In this document: in pieces, positions 53,276-61,181 of the stretch
Numbering within the stretch: the stretch's first letter is position 1
How the letters are laid out: every line of letters starts with the position of its first letter
Assembly (NCBI GenBank): GCA_964501335.1
Contig: CAZCTC010000012.1
Span: 1 to 64,000, forward strand
Direction of reading: 5' to 3'
Source: CAZCTC01 sp964501335
Lineage (GTDB): Bacteria > Chloroflexota > Anaerolineae > B4-G1 > SLSP01
DNA length: 64,000 nucleotides
Translations under genes and position numbers: made by a program
The notes under the pieces: generated by a model
The model's database searches: none
Seen by the model: only the letters and a program-made list of their open reading frames with translations
Told to the model about the DNA's origin: nothing

Positions 53276-54463
53276 TCAAGGAATCGTCGTCTGGCCCTGG
53301 GTATACGATTGCACCACACCGTAAATAGGTCGAGGACGAAAATCCGGCATCACAAAAGCAAAATAATCCTGATAATTTCGCAACGGCGCCGGGGTACGAA
53401 ACAACCAAAAAGCTACCATCGGACACCAGGGCCATTGCGTTTTAACCCATTCATAAGCTTCTAAAGTGTAACGCGCCCGTAAAGCAGGCCGCACCGCCCA
53501 GGCCCAGCGAGGATGATCGTTCCATCCCCCCTCCGTCACATAAATAGGTTTTTCGCTATCTCCATAACGATCCATCAAAGCCCGCAATAATTCGACCCGT
53601 CGAAAATTCAACAATTCCGGGGCCGGATCGGTATCCGGGGCGAAGCTTAATCCGTAAGCATGGGCGGCCAGGGCGTCAAAATAATTTGCAGCTCCGCAAT
53701 CGTACATTTGTTCTAAATACAATAGATCGTTCAATCCAGCGGCACTTTCGGGCGGTTCGAGCGTGGGCGCCAGCGCCCCCCCCAGCACGATGATATCCGG
53801 ATTGGCCGCATGCGCAGCCGAATAGGCGGCCTTTAACAACTCGGTATAAGCCGCCGGATCGACCTTTTGCCCCCCCCATTCATAACTCAAATTGGGCTCG
53901 TTCCAGATAATAATATGCGCAATATCGCCCCGATAATGTTCCACAAAAGCCGCCACAAAACGGGCAAAATCATCATAATGCTCCGGATCAAGATAGGTAA
54001 ATGTAGTTTCCTGAACGGCAGGATCGGGACGGGCCCAGGCGGGGACCATCCCTAAACGCGCAATGACCGTCAGACCTTGATTGCGGGCATGGGCAATAAC
54101 CTTATCGCTATGGGTCCAATCATATTGCCCCGGTTGGGGCTCATTGTAAGCCCAGGGAAAATACTCTACAATCCAGGGGGCCCCCATTTCCCGTACCATG
54201 GAGAGGGTTCGCTGCATCTTCCACTCCTCGACCTCTCCCTCTAACCGGGTATGGACCCCCACTTTGGGATTGACCGTCTCCACCGTATGCGGAGCTTCCG
54301 GCACAACCAGAATCCCGGGCGGCTGAACCCACAGCGCCGCCACCAACAACAATCCCAACCACCCCACGCCCCGGCGACTCCAGCGCCACAGGAGTCCCCA
54401 ATCTTCCCCCGATTTAAAAAACCTTTTCTGGATGACAATGATTGCTTTTTTGATGGGTTCCAT
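53276..54463 (-). CDS. Membrane-anchored TIM-barrel glycoside hydrolase (GH39/GH5-like)
   Basis: 395 residues: one N-terminal transmembrane helix (about 33-48), then a (beta/alpha)8 barrel. Clan A signs: acid/base E189 in IIIWNEPN and nucleophile E311 in YVTEGGW, with FPWAYNEPQPGQYDW early in the barrel. It probably trims or modifies the polysaccharide made by the cluster. The start ATG 54463 has only a weak, distant AGAGG. First gene of the envelope cluster, divergent from the Nudix gene. Confidence 0.85.
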   Translation of the reverse strand: MEPIKKAIIVIQKRFFKSGEDWGLLWRWSRRGVGWLGLLLVAALWVQPPGILVVPEAPHTVETVNPKVGVHTRLEGEVEEWKMQRTLSMVREMGAPWIVEYFPWAYNEPQPGQYDWTHSDKVIAHARNQGLTVIARLGMVPAWARPDPAVQETTFTYLDPEHYDDFARFVAAFVEHYRGDIAHIIIWNEPNLSYEWGGQKVDPAAYTELLKAAYSAAHAANPDIIVLGGALAPTLEPPESAAGLNDLLYLEQMYDCGAANYFDALAAHAYGLSFAPDTDPAPELLNFRRVELLRALMDRYGDSEKPIYVTEGGWNDHPRWAWAVRPALRARYTLEAYEWVKTQWPWCPMVAFWLFRTPAPLRNYQDYFAFVMPDFRPRPIYGVVQSYTQGQTTIP

Positions 54464-54494
54464 TTGTTTTACATTACCTCTGACAAATCTCCCA

Positions 54495-54523
54495 TTGCGC
54501 CCATTTTCAAAAGGCCGTATAAT
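54495..54523 (+). promoter_or_regulatory. Promoter positioned for a leaderless Nudix mRNA
   Basis: TTGCGC (54495-54500), 17-nt spacer, TATAAT (54518-54523). The ATG starts at 54530, just where transcription should begin, and no ribosome-binding site exists. Confidence 0.6.
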
Positions 54524-54529
54524 GCTCTC

Positions 54530-55186
54530 ATGCCAGCAACCTCCTTTGCATGGAATGATCCTGCCAGCTTTGTGAATTCTTTGCGAGCAGCATTGGCGGG
54601 CCCCCTACCCGGTTTAAAAGCCCAACGCCATATGGCTCCTCGCCATCGGAAATTCATCCCTAAAGCTGGTATTGAATTGCGCCAGGCAGCCGTTTTGATT
54701 CTCCTGTACCCCGATCCGCTTCTGGGAATCAGCCTGCTGTTTACTTTGCGTCCCCACACCTTGCGCCATCATCCAGGAGAAATCAGTCTGCCGGGCGGAG
54801 GGCGAGACCCCGAGGATCGAGACCTGCAAGAAACCGCCTTACGCGAAGCCCGAGAAGAACTGGGAATCTCCACGCTGGCCATTCAGATCCTGGGCACGTT
54901 AACGCCCCTGTACATTCCCCCTACAAATTACTGTCTGAATCCCTTCGTCGGCTGGATAGATAATCTTCCCCAACTCCATCCCTACCCGGCCGAAGTCGCC
55001 GAAGTTTACCATGTCACACTGAACCAATTGCTGGAACCTGAAACGCGCAAATATCACAAACTCACCCATCAAGGCGAAACGTATCTCGTCCCGGTTTATC
55101 AATTCCCCAACTTTTTCATCTGGGGGGCCACAGCCATGGTACTCAGCGAATTCCTGACCCTGGTCGAACCGCTTTGGAAAGGATAA
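54530..55186 (+). CDS. Nudix hydrolase (CoA pyrophosphatase-like)
   Basis: 218 residues. Nudix box G-x5-E-x7-REAREELGI (from GGGRDPEDRDLQ) lies near residues 90-112, and SLLFTLRPHTLRHHPGEISL before it matches the NudL/YeaB CoA-pyrophosphatase signature (LLTxRxxxLRxHxGxxxxPGG). It probably cleaves CoA or acyl-CoA to phosphopantetheine and adenosine 3',5'-bisphosphate. ATG 54530 is chosen because the promoter ends 6 nt upstream. Followed after 3 nt by the FAD oxidase gene. Confidence 0.87.
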   Translation: MPATSFAWNDPASFVNSLRAALAGPLPGLKAQRHMAPRHRKFIPKAGIELRQAAVLILLYPDPLLGISLLFTLRPHTLRHHPGEISLPGGGRDPEDRDLQETALREAREELGISTLAIQILGTLTPLYIPPTNYCLNPFVGWIDNLPQLHPYPAEVAEVYHVTLNQLLEPETRKYHKLTHQGETYLVPVYQFPNFFIWGATAMVLSEFLTLVEPLWKG

Positions 55187-55189
55187 TCC

Positions 55190-56716
55190 ATGACGTTGAA
55201 TCCGCCTCTTTCGGCCGAATCTGAATTCTTTCGAAATTTTTGGCGCCTGATCAGCCGAAGCTTAAAACTGTCGGAAACACCTCCCCCGGCCCGGCAAGAA
55301 TCCTTACCAGAACCGGAAATCCTGGAAGCCCCGATGTTGTATTCGTTGCAGGAGTTGTTGGGAGAAAACAGCTGCGCAGTCGATGTCGATACCCTGCGTA
55401 ATCACACAGCCACCAGCACCTATACCGGCTTTCTCTCGCAATTTACTCCCTCGCATCTGCCGCAGGCCGTTGTTTATCCGGAAAACGAACATGAGATCGC
55501 CGCTTTGATGGTATGGGCCGGCGAACGGGAATTACAACTGGTCCCCTGGGGCGGCGGGACCGATCCCTTAGGCTATAAGAGCAACCTGTCTCGCCCCTTT
55601 GTCGTGGTCAATCTGGAACGCCTTCATCGACTGTTGGAAATAGATCGGTTCAATCAATATGTCCGGGTCCAATCGGGAATTCCCTGGATTAAACTGGAAA
55701 GTATTCTCGAAGGCGATGATCTTACTACCGGTCAGCTATTCCCGCATCCTGAGGCCACCGTAGGCGGCAGCATCGCAAAGGGCAGTCCCGGTTTGAAAGC
55801 GCTGGAATATGGAACGCTGCGTGACAACGTGGTTATGTTGCGAGCCATCACGCCGGCCGGCCCCATCGCGTTGAAAAAACCTCTCCTTGGTGAACCCGAT
55901 TGGCGCGGCCTGATGTTGGGAGCCCATGGCAGCTGGGGTATCATTACAGAAGCCACGCTGCGCCTGCACGCCCGCCCGCTCGAACGGCTGGCCTTTACGA
56001 TAGGATTCAGCTCCTGGGAACAAGCCCTGGAAGCCTCCCGGCGACTTTTACGAGAACGAAAGCTCATGCCTTCCTGGATCCGCATCATCGGAGCCAAAGA
56101 ACTGGCCCTTTTTGCCGCCCAAAACAGAGTCACCCGGCTCCAATCGCTACGGCTTTCCGTCCTGGGAGAACCTCCCGTATCCGAAACCCAGCTGGTAGTC
56201 GGACTGGAAGGTGTCGGAGAAATGTTAACCGCCCGGCGCCATCGCATCGAAGCTTTGATGAAGGAAGCCGGCGGCCGCATTGAAATCCTGGATCGGGCAG
56301 CTATTTTACACGAAGATCCCGCCCAACAGATCCGCCCCCTGCTGCCGCTGCTCTGGGAACGCAACATCCTGGCCCACATACAAATGGCCGCCGTCCCCTG
56401 GAACAAGGCTGCCGAATTCCGCAAAGATTGGGAAGAAACCCTGCGGAGTGTTTTACAGGCCACCAGTCGTACGCCCGGATTGACCGCCACAGCCGTCTAT
56501 CCCATGGAAAACGCGGTCATCTTCAGCACTTTGCTGCTGGGCCAGCAGGCCGCAGAAAACGCGGAAAGCCGGCGGGCTCAATGGGAGGCCATCCAGGCGG
56601 TCGTCCATGAAACGCTGATTCGCTGGCGCACCGAAGGGGGGCCCTCGCTGCTCCTTAATCAAAGCATTGATGCCGCCGGGAATTGGTTGGATCCCGACGG
56701 CATCATGATACGCTAA
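55190..56716 (+). CDS. FAD-binding oxidase/dehydrogenase (GlcD / alkyl-DHAP synthase-like)
   Basis: 508 residues. PCMH-type FAD-binding domain (about 95-275): PQAVVYPENEHEIAALMVWA, VPWGGGTDPLG, HPEATVGGSIAKGSPGLKAL, GTLRDNVVML and GSWGIITEATLRL. A C-terminal cap domain follows. It is likely a 2-hydroxyacid dehydrogenase or an alkyl-glycerone-phosphate-synthase relative; the substrate is not evident. AAGGATAA precedes the ATG; the 3-nt gap to the Nudix gene indicates one operon. Confidence 0.85.
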   Translation: MTLNPPLSAESEFFRNFWRLISRSLKLSETPPPARQESLPEPEILEAPMLYSLQELLGENSCAVDVDTLRNHTATSTYTGFLSQFTPSHLPQAVVYPENEHEIAALMVWAGERELQLVPWGGGTDPLGYKSNLSRPFVVVNLERLHRLLEIDRFNQYVRVQSGIPWIKLESILEGDDLTTGQLFPHPEATVGGSIAKGSPGLKALEYGTLRDNVVMLRAITPAGPIALKKPLLGEPDWRGLMLGAHGSWGIITEATLRLHARPLERLAFTIGFSSWEQALEASRRLLRERKLMPSWIRIIGAKELALFAAQNRVTRLQSLRLSVLGEPPVSETQLVVGLEGVGEMLTARRHRIEALMKEAGGRIEILDRAAILHEDPAQQIRPLLPLLWERNILAHIQMAAVPWNKAAEFRKDWEETLRSVLQATSRTPGLTATAVYPMENAVIFSTLLLGQQAAENAESRRAQWEAIQAVVHETLIRWRTEGGPSLLLNQSIDAAGNWLDPDGIMIR

Positions 56717-56736
56717 CACTCAGGGCCGGGCGCGCT

Positions 56737-58101
56737 TTAAACGCTGATCCGGCCCATTAAATCATAAACCAACGCTTCCGTAATCTCCACGGAAACAATT
56801 CGCCCGAGGGGATGGTCCCCCGGAATCAATACCAGGCCATCGATCTCGGGAGCATCACGATAACTCCGCCCCACCGTCATTCCGTCCCCCTGCCCCTCCA
56901 ACAGCACATCCATTTTACGCCCTACCCAATCCTGATTGGTCTGTAAAGAGATATTCTGTTGGGCCAGCATCAGGGCCTCCCGACGCGCTTCCTTGACCTC
57001 ATCCGGCACATCATCCGGCAATTCCGCCGCAGGGGTCCCCTCTTCGGCCGAGTAGGTGAAGACCCCCACGCGGTCGAAACGCATCTCCTTCACAAAGTCC
57101 AACAAAGTCTGAAATTCAGCTTCGGTCTCTCCCGGGAATCCCGTGATGAATGTCGTCCGAATCGCCACCCGCGGCAACATTTTCCGCAAACGAACAATCG
57201 TGGTGCGCACTTCGTCCATATCGGGGGGGCGTAACATCCGTCGTAACATTCCGGGATCGGCATGCTGAAGGGGGATATCGATATAAGGCAAAATTTGAGG
57301 ATGGGCAGCCATGACTTCCATCAAACGGGGGGTAAGATAACCAGGGAAAGCATAAAGCACTCGAATCCAGGGGATTTCCGGCACAGCCGCCGTCAGTTCT
57401 TCCAACAACCCGGCCAGCCCCTCTTTGATCCCCAAATCGGCCCCATAATTCGTGCTGTCCTGGGCAATCAGATTGATTTCCTGAACTCCCATGGCTTGCA
57501 ATTCCCGGGCATCGGCCAGAATCGCCTCCAGCGAACGGCTGCGGGCAGGGCCCTTGATCCCGGGAATGGCACAGAAAGCACAACGCCGGCTGCAACCATC
57601 GGAGATCTTCAGATAAGCGCTGGGCCCCTGCACCGCATAGCCAGGGGCCCCCACAGTTTCCGGAAGACAAAGCGTCTGTTCTTCAATCCAGGACAACGGT
57701 TGCCGCTCATGCCGCTCCAACAACTTCCGGGCCAGCGGTACGATTTCATTCCAGTTTCGCGTTCCCAACACCGCATCCACCCCGGGAACATATTCCAGAA
57801 GGCGGGCGGCTTCACGTTGCGCCCAGCACCCCGCCGCAATCAAAACCTGCCGCGACCGGCGCCCGGCCGCCAGCTGTTGTAAAGTCTCCAACGATTCGGC
57901 GCGAGCCGAAGCAATAAAACCGCAGGTATTAACGATCAAAATTTGAGCCCGTTCGGGCTCGTCCACCGCATGCATGCCCGCTCTTATCAACAACGAGGCC
58001 ATGCCCTGGGCATCTACCGTATTCTTGGCACAACCTAAAGACAGGATAAAGAAACGCAATGGCGCGGAATCCCCGCGCGGGAAAGAACGGGGACGCGGCA
58101 T
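56737..58101 (-). CDS. rimO: Ribosomal protein S12 methylthiotransferase RimO
   Basis: 454 residues. UPF0004 domain with C24 (ILSLGCAKNTVDAQG) and NTCGFI, radical-SAM motif CSRRCAFC, RimO-type IAQDSTNYG, and a C-terminal TRAM domain (MDVLLEGQGDGMTVGRSYRD). It methylthiolates the conserved Asp of S12. ATG 58101 overlaps the upstream stop by one base (TGATG) and follows GGAGGCTC; longer forms would lie inside the upstream gene. Confidence 0.93.
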   Translation of the reverse strand: MPRPRSFPRGDSAPLRFFILSLGCAKNTVDAQGMASLLIRAGMHAVDEPERAQILIVNTCGFIASARAESLETLQQLAAGRRSRQVLIAAGCWAQREAARLLEYVPGVDAVLGTRNWNEIVPLARKLLERHERQPLSWIEEQTLCLPETVGAPGYAVQGPSAYLKISDGCSRRCAFCAIPGIKGPARSRSLEAILADARELQAMGVQEINLIAQDSTNYGADLGIKEGLAGLLEELTAAVPEIPWIRVLYAFPGYLTPRLMEVMAAHPQILPYIDIPLQHADPGMLRRMLRPPDMDEVRTTIVRLRKMLPRVAIRTTFITGFPGETEAEFQTLLDFVKEMRFDRVGVFTYSAEEGTPAAELPDDVPDEVKEARREALMLAQQNISLQTNQDWVGRKMDVLLEGQGDGMTVGRSYRDAPEIDGLVLIPGDHPLGRIVSVEITEALVYDLMGRISV

Positions 58102-58934
58102 CAGGGAGCCTCCACAGATTCTTCCCCGGTGGGGCCCCAGGCCCGCCGCACGGCCTGGCCCTGGCTTCCCAACAGTCCCCAATCCTCGCCGTTCACATAA
58201 AGGTGGAAGGCGCCGCCATTCCCCGTCATCAAGGTCACCTGCTCGGCCGCCGCCGGAGTTTCCAGCGTCTGCCCCGGCGTCGCAACGCCTTCAAAAACCA
58301 CATAGGCATCGGCGGTCAATCGAATCCAGGCATGTTCTTCCGCATTCACCCGCACTGTCACCGTGCCGTCCGTCGCCGGTCGGAATTCCGGACCGGCAAT
58401 CGCGGCGGTCGGCATGGCCGCCGCCACCATCGTCACCGGCGTATTCTGCTGCGGAGTGGACTGGGTTACCTTGGGAAGATATTCAGTAGAGAGAAGGATC
58501 CCTCCCGAAACCAGCAGTACCAAAAAAGCCAACCCCATCGTTCCCAACAACCCCATGATTACCTGCTGAGGCACTGTCGCCAGGAACGACAATTGTTCAT
58601 CTTCATCGGCATCCGGTGGCTGGAACTTGGTAGGGCGATCGATCGGCGGCGCCTTCATCTCGGCCGGAACCGCCCGAATCCGGGGCTGGACCGGCCGCCC
58701 CTGCATCTCCGAATCGTACCGGGCCAGCGTCTCTTCGATGGAAAGGTTCAAAAAACGGGCGTAGTTTCGTAAAAACCCCCGGGCCTGAATCTCACCGGGT
58801 AAAGCCGCGTAATCGCCCATCTCCAGCGCCTGCAGGTAACGTCGCCGGATACGCAAGGTCTTCTCGACCTCTTCCAGGCTCAGCTTACGAGATTCTCGGG
58901 CGCGTCGTAACCACAGTCCTAATCCTTCAGCCAT
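58101..58934 (-). CDS. rodZ: RodZ-like HTH membrane protein
   Basis: 277 residues. N-terminal HTH_25 domain (LWLRRARESRKLSLEEVEKT ... YLQALEMGDY, about 7-45), GEIQARGFLRNYARFL, then a single transmembrane helix (about 158-178). A C-terminal domain of DUF4115 type (TVRVNAEEHAWIRLTADAYV) completes the RodZ layout. It links the cytoskeleton or cell-shape machinery to the envelope in other bacteria. Joined to rplI by a TAATG and to rimO by a TGATG overlap. Confidence 0.85.
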   Translation of the reverse strand: MAEGLGLWLRRARESRKLSLEEVEKTLRIRRRYLQALEMGDYAALPGEIQARGFLRNYARFLNLSIEETLARYDSEMQGRPVQPRIRAVPAEMKAPPIDRPTKFQPPDADEDEQLSFLATVPQQVIMGLLGTMGLAFLVLLVSGGILLSTEYLPKVTQSTPQQNTPVTMVAAAMPTAAIAGPEFRPATDGTVTVRVNAEEHAWIRLTADAYVVFEGVATPGQTLETPAAAEQVTLMTGNGGAFHLYVNGEDWGLLGSQGQAVRRAWGPTGEESVEAP

Positions 58935-59383
58935 TATTCCTCCGCTTCCACTATGACCCGGGCCTGCGCACGCACCCCGCCATCCAGCTTTAATTCGATC
59001 GAGTGGGTGCCCAGTTCACGGAGGGGGTGAGGCATCACAATATGCCGCTTATCGAAGGGGCCGCCCAACAACCGCCCCAACGCTTCGGCAATATCGCCGC
59101 TGGTAATAGAACCATAAAGGCGACCACGATCCCCGGCCTTGGCTTTGAAATGCAGAGATTCCTGCTTCAGTTTTTCTGCGATGCGCTGCGAACGCTCCTT
59201 GACTCGCTGCTCCTGTTCCGCCTTGGAGAGGCGTAGCTGTTGCGTCGATTTGACAATTGCGTCCGTTGCGGGTACCGCCAGATTTTTGGGAAAAAGATAG
59301 TTACGGCAATAACCATCTGAAGCTTCTTTGATCTCATTGGCTTTACCCAGCCCGGGTACATCCTGTTTTAAAAGTACTTTCAT
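58934..59383 (-). CDS. rplI: 50S ribosomal protein L9
   Basis: 149 residues, full length. The N-terminal KVLLKQDVPGLGKANEIKEA and GYCRNYLFPKNLA are the L9 signature, and the C-terminal domain carries GRLYGSITSGDIAEAL and GTHSIELKL. Binds 23S rRNA near the L1 stalk. GAGGAGAGAG supports the start. The parS site lies 65 nt upstream of its start codon. Confidence 0.96.
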   Translation of the reverse strand: MKVLLKQDVPGLGKANEIKEASDGYCRNYLFPKNLAVPATDAIVKSTQQLRLSKAEQEQRVKERSQRIAEKLKQESLHFKAKAGDRGRLYGSITSGDIAEALGRLLGGPFDKRHIVMPHPLRELGTHSIELKLDGGVRAQARVIVEAEE

Positions 59384-59448
59384 CGTGCTCTCTCCTCAAC
59401 TAAAGGGAAGGGAACCCTCCCCATCTAAGCCTGAAAAACCACCTGAAA

Positions 59449-59464
59449 TGTTTCACGTGAAACA
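59449..59464. other. parS: parS chromosome-segregation site
   Basis: TGTTTCACGTGAAACA is a perfect 16-bp palindrome identical to the consensus ParB-binding site, and the symmetry extends three more bases on each side (AAA/TTT). It lies in the gap between the TPR gene and rplI, about 3 kb from the proposed origin. parAB are not in the window. Confidence 0.9.
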
Positions 59465-59520
59465 TTTTCGAGACAGGCAACGAAGGCCGTGAAACGGCCT
59501 CCGTCGAAACCGACTGAAGT

Positions 59521-60057
59521 TTATCCCAAAAAGCGGGACTGTAACATCAGCAAATAACGCGTGATCTGCTGCCCGAGCGTGGGGTGGGAAAGCAATTGCA
59601 ACCCGGCCTGATAAGTTCCCAGTCCTTCCTGACGTTGCCCATTCTTAAAAAGGGCCACGCCCAAGGCCATCAACGTATCCCCCTGGTTTTGACGATCGCC
59701 CAGCTCAGCAAACAGAATCGAGGCCCGTCGCCAGGCTTCGATTCCTTCGGGGCGGCGATTCATGGAAGCATAGATGCCTCCCAGATTGCCCAGCGCGCGC
59801 GCCTCGCGTTCCTTGTCCTGCAAACGCACAAAGACCCGATGAGCCTCCTCAATCGCATTCAACGCTTCCTGCCAACGGCTTTGCTTCCGTCGGATAATTC
59901 CAATATTATTCAACATTTCGGCCGATTCCGCCTCACGCCCTTCTTCCGCAAAATGTTCCAGGGCTTCATTAAACCGCCGGACAGCCTCATCGTACAGCCC
60001 CTCATTATAGAGGCGCATCCCTTCCTTTTGCAAATCATCCGCGGTCGGAGTAGACAT
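59521..60057 (-). CDS. Tetratricopeptide-repeat protein
   Basis: 178 residues composed of four or five TPR units (GMRLYNEGLYDEAVRRFNEA, NNIGIIRRKQSRWQEALNAI, GNLGGIYASMNRRPEGIEAW, then MALGVALFKNGQRQEGLGTY). No signal peptide, so a cytoplasmic scaffold. Lies 21 nt after the double-HTH gene, probably the same transcript, and ends 56 nt before parS. Confidence 0.85.
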   Translation of the reverse strand: MSTPTADDLQKEGMRLYNEGLYDEAVRRFNEALEHFAEEGREAESAEMLNNIGIIRRKQSRWQEALNAIEEAHRVFVRLQDKEREARALGNLGGIYASMNRRPEGIEAWRRASILFAELGDRQNQGDTLMALGVALFKNGQRQEGLGTYQAGLQLLSHPTLGQQITRYLLMLQSRFLG

Positions 60058-60078
60058 CTTACCCCCTGAATTGTTTGC

Positions 60079-60756
60079 TTAATACGTAATTTCCAGCAAG
60101 CCTTCCGCAATTTGCCGCAGGGCCCCCGCCGGCATCTGTGCCAGCTTCATTGCGAGTTCAATATAGCTGCGATTAATGGGACGCAGCAAAAATTCACGCA
60201 TTTCAACCGGCAGTTCGACAAAGCGCTGGAATTCCTCCTGCAAGGCATGCCACTCGCCCACATCGCTATGCCGGTCTAAAAAGTAATCCATGGGAATCCC
60301 CAAAGCCCGGGCCGCCACTTCCAACTCGGCCAGGGGAATTGGCCGTTCCCCAAATTCATACCCGGAAATCACCCCTGACGAACAGCCCAGCACTTCCGCC
60401 AGATCTTGCAGGCCCCAACCGGCTTCCACCCGCGCCTGCTTAAGCCGAGCTCCCACCATGCGATGGCGCAAAGGCAGAAAGATCCCCGGATCGGGAAGGG
60501 TATCTTCAACCCGTTTAAAACTGGGGTTGTCGCTCTTCCTGAAATCCCGCAGAGGCGCTTCCAAATAACGGGCCAAAAGTTCCAGTTCGGGCAAGGAAAT
60601 TGCCTTTCGACCCTCTTCATAGGCCGTCAGGCGGGGCGTCGAAATCCCCAGAATTTCAGCGCACTCCGAACGAGAACGGCGGGCTCGTTCCCGAGCACCC
60701 CGGATGAGAATCCCCAGAATCCTGTGGCGCAGTTCGATGATCTCTCGATCCGGCAT
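60079..60756 (-). CDS. Transcriptional regulator with two XRE-type HTH domains
   Basis: 225 residues with two Cro/C1-type domains: about 14-70 (SECAEILGISTPRLTAYEEG) and about 100-160 (LQDLAEVLGCSSGVISGYEF). A C-terminal helical part follows. The duplicated HTH may let one chain contact both half-sites. An inverted repeat (60794-60827) lies upstream and may be its operator. Its neighbours (TPR, rplI, rodZ) suggest a housekeeping role; targets unknown. Confidence 0.85.
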   Translation of the reverse strand: MPDREIIELRHRILGILIRGARERARRSRSECAEILGISTPRLTAYEEGRKAISLPELELLARYLEAPLRDFRKSDNPSFKRVEDTLPDPGIFLPLRHRMVGARLKQARVEAGWGLQDLAEVLGCSSGVISGYEFGERPIPLAELEVAARALGIPMDYFLDRHSDVGEWHALQEEFQRFVELPVEMREFLLRPINRSYIELAMKLAQMPAGALRQIAEGLLEITY

Positions 60757-60793
60757 CGTCCTGGACCTCCCTTGAAAACTACTTGCAGGAAAT

Positions 60794-60827
60794 CCGGGTT
60801 TCAGAAAATTTTATTTATAAAACCCGG
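60794..60827. promoter_or_regulatory. Inverted repeat upstream of the double-HTH gene
   Basis: CCGGGTTT (60794-60801) and AAACCCGG (60820-60827) flank an 18-nt AT-rich spacer. It could be an operator or an mRNA leader hairpin. Confidence 0.4.
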
Positions 60828-60915
60828 CCATGTAAGGACGAGGTGCAATTGCCGAAGGCCCTGTAAGCCGATACACCCCTTTAAATTATAGCATACTCCC
60901 TTGAGGCGGCAATGC

Positions 60916-60943
60916 TTGACAGGCGCTCCGGGCGTGATAAGAT
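60916..60943 (+). promoter_or_regulatory. Promoter of the SAM riboswitch-metK transcript
   Basis: TTGACA (60916-60921), 16-nt spacer, TAAGAT (60938-60943); the riboswitch starts 25 nt later. Confidence 0.75.
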
Positions 60944-60968
60944 TCAATTAGAATTGCCCCGGTGGGCA

Positions 60969-61074
60969 CTCATCCAGAGAGGCGGAGGGACCGGCCCTGC
61001 GAAGCCTCGGCAACCAGAACGATTCGTTGTTCCAGGTGCTAATTCCGGCAGAACATCATGTTCTGGAAGATGAG
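60969..61074 (+). promoter_or_regulatory. SAM-I (S-box) riboswitch aptamer
   Basis: P1 pairs CTCATC (60969-60974) with GATGAG (61069-61074). Inside are the conserved S-box segments AGAGGCGGAGGGACCGGCCC, GAAGCCTCGGCAACC and GGTGCTAATTCC. It senses S-adenosylmethionine and controls the downstream terminator, matching the SAM synthetase gene that follows. Confidence 0.95.
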
Positions 61075-61090
61075 GCTAGTGTTGCAATAC

Positions 61091-61126
61091 AAGACCCCTC
61101 TTCTTTCCAGAAGAGGGGTCTTTTTG
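61091..61126 (+). terminator. Riboswitch-controlled terminator
   Basis: AGACCCCTCTTCT / AGAAGAGGGGTCT (13-bp perfect stem, 4-nt loop) followed by T residues, 16 nt after the aptamer and 55 nt before metK. With SAM bound, transcription should stop here. Confidence 0.92.
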
Positions 61127-61181
61127 ATTCTGGAAAGGGCAGCTACCGGGCAAACATACACTGGTAGGTAAGGAGATTCAT

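Noticed and set aside
54251..54529. N-terminal extension of the Nudix protein
   Set aside because: It would overlap the divergent glycoside hydrolase gene and the promoter; the Nudix fold is complete from 54530.
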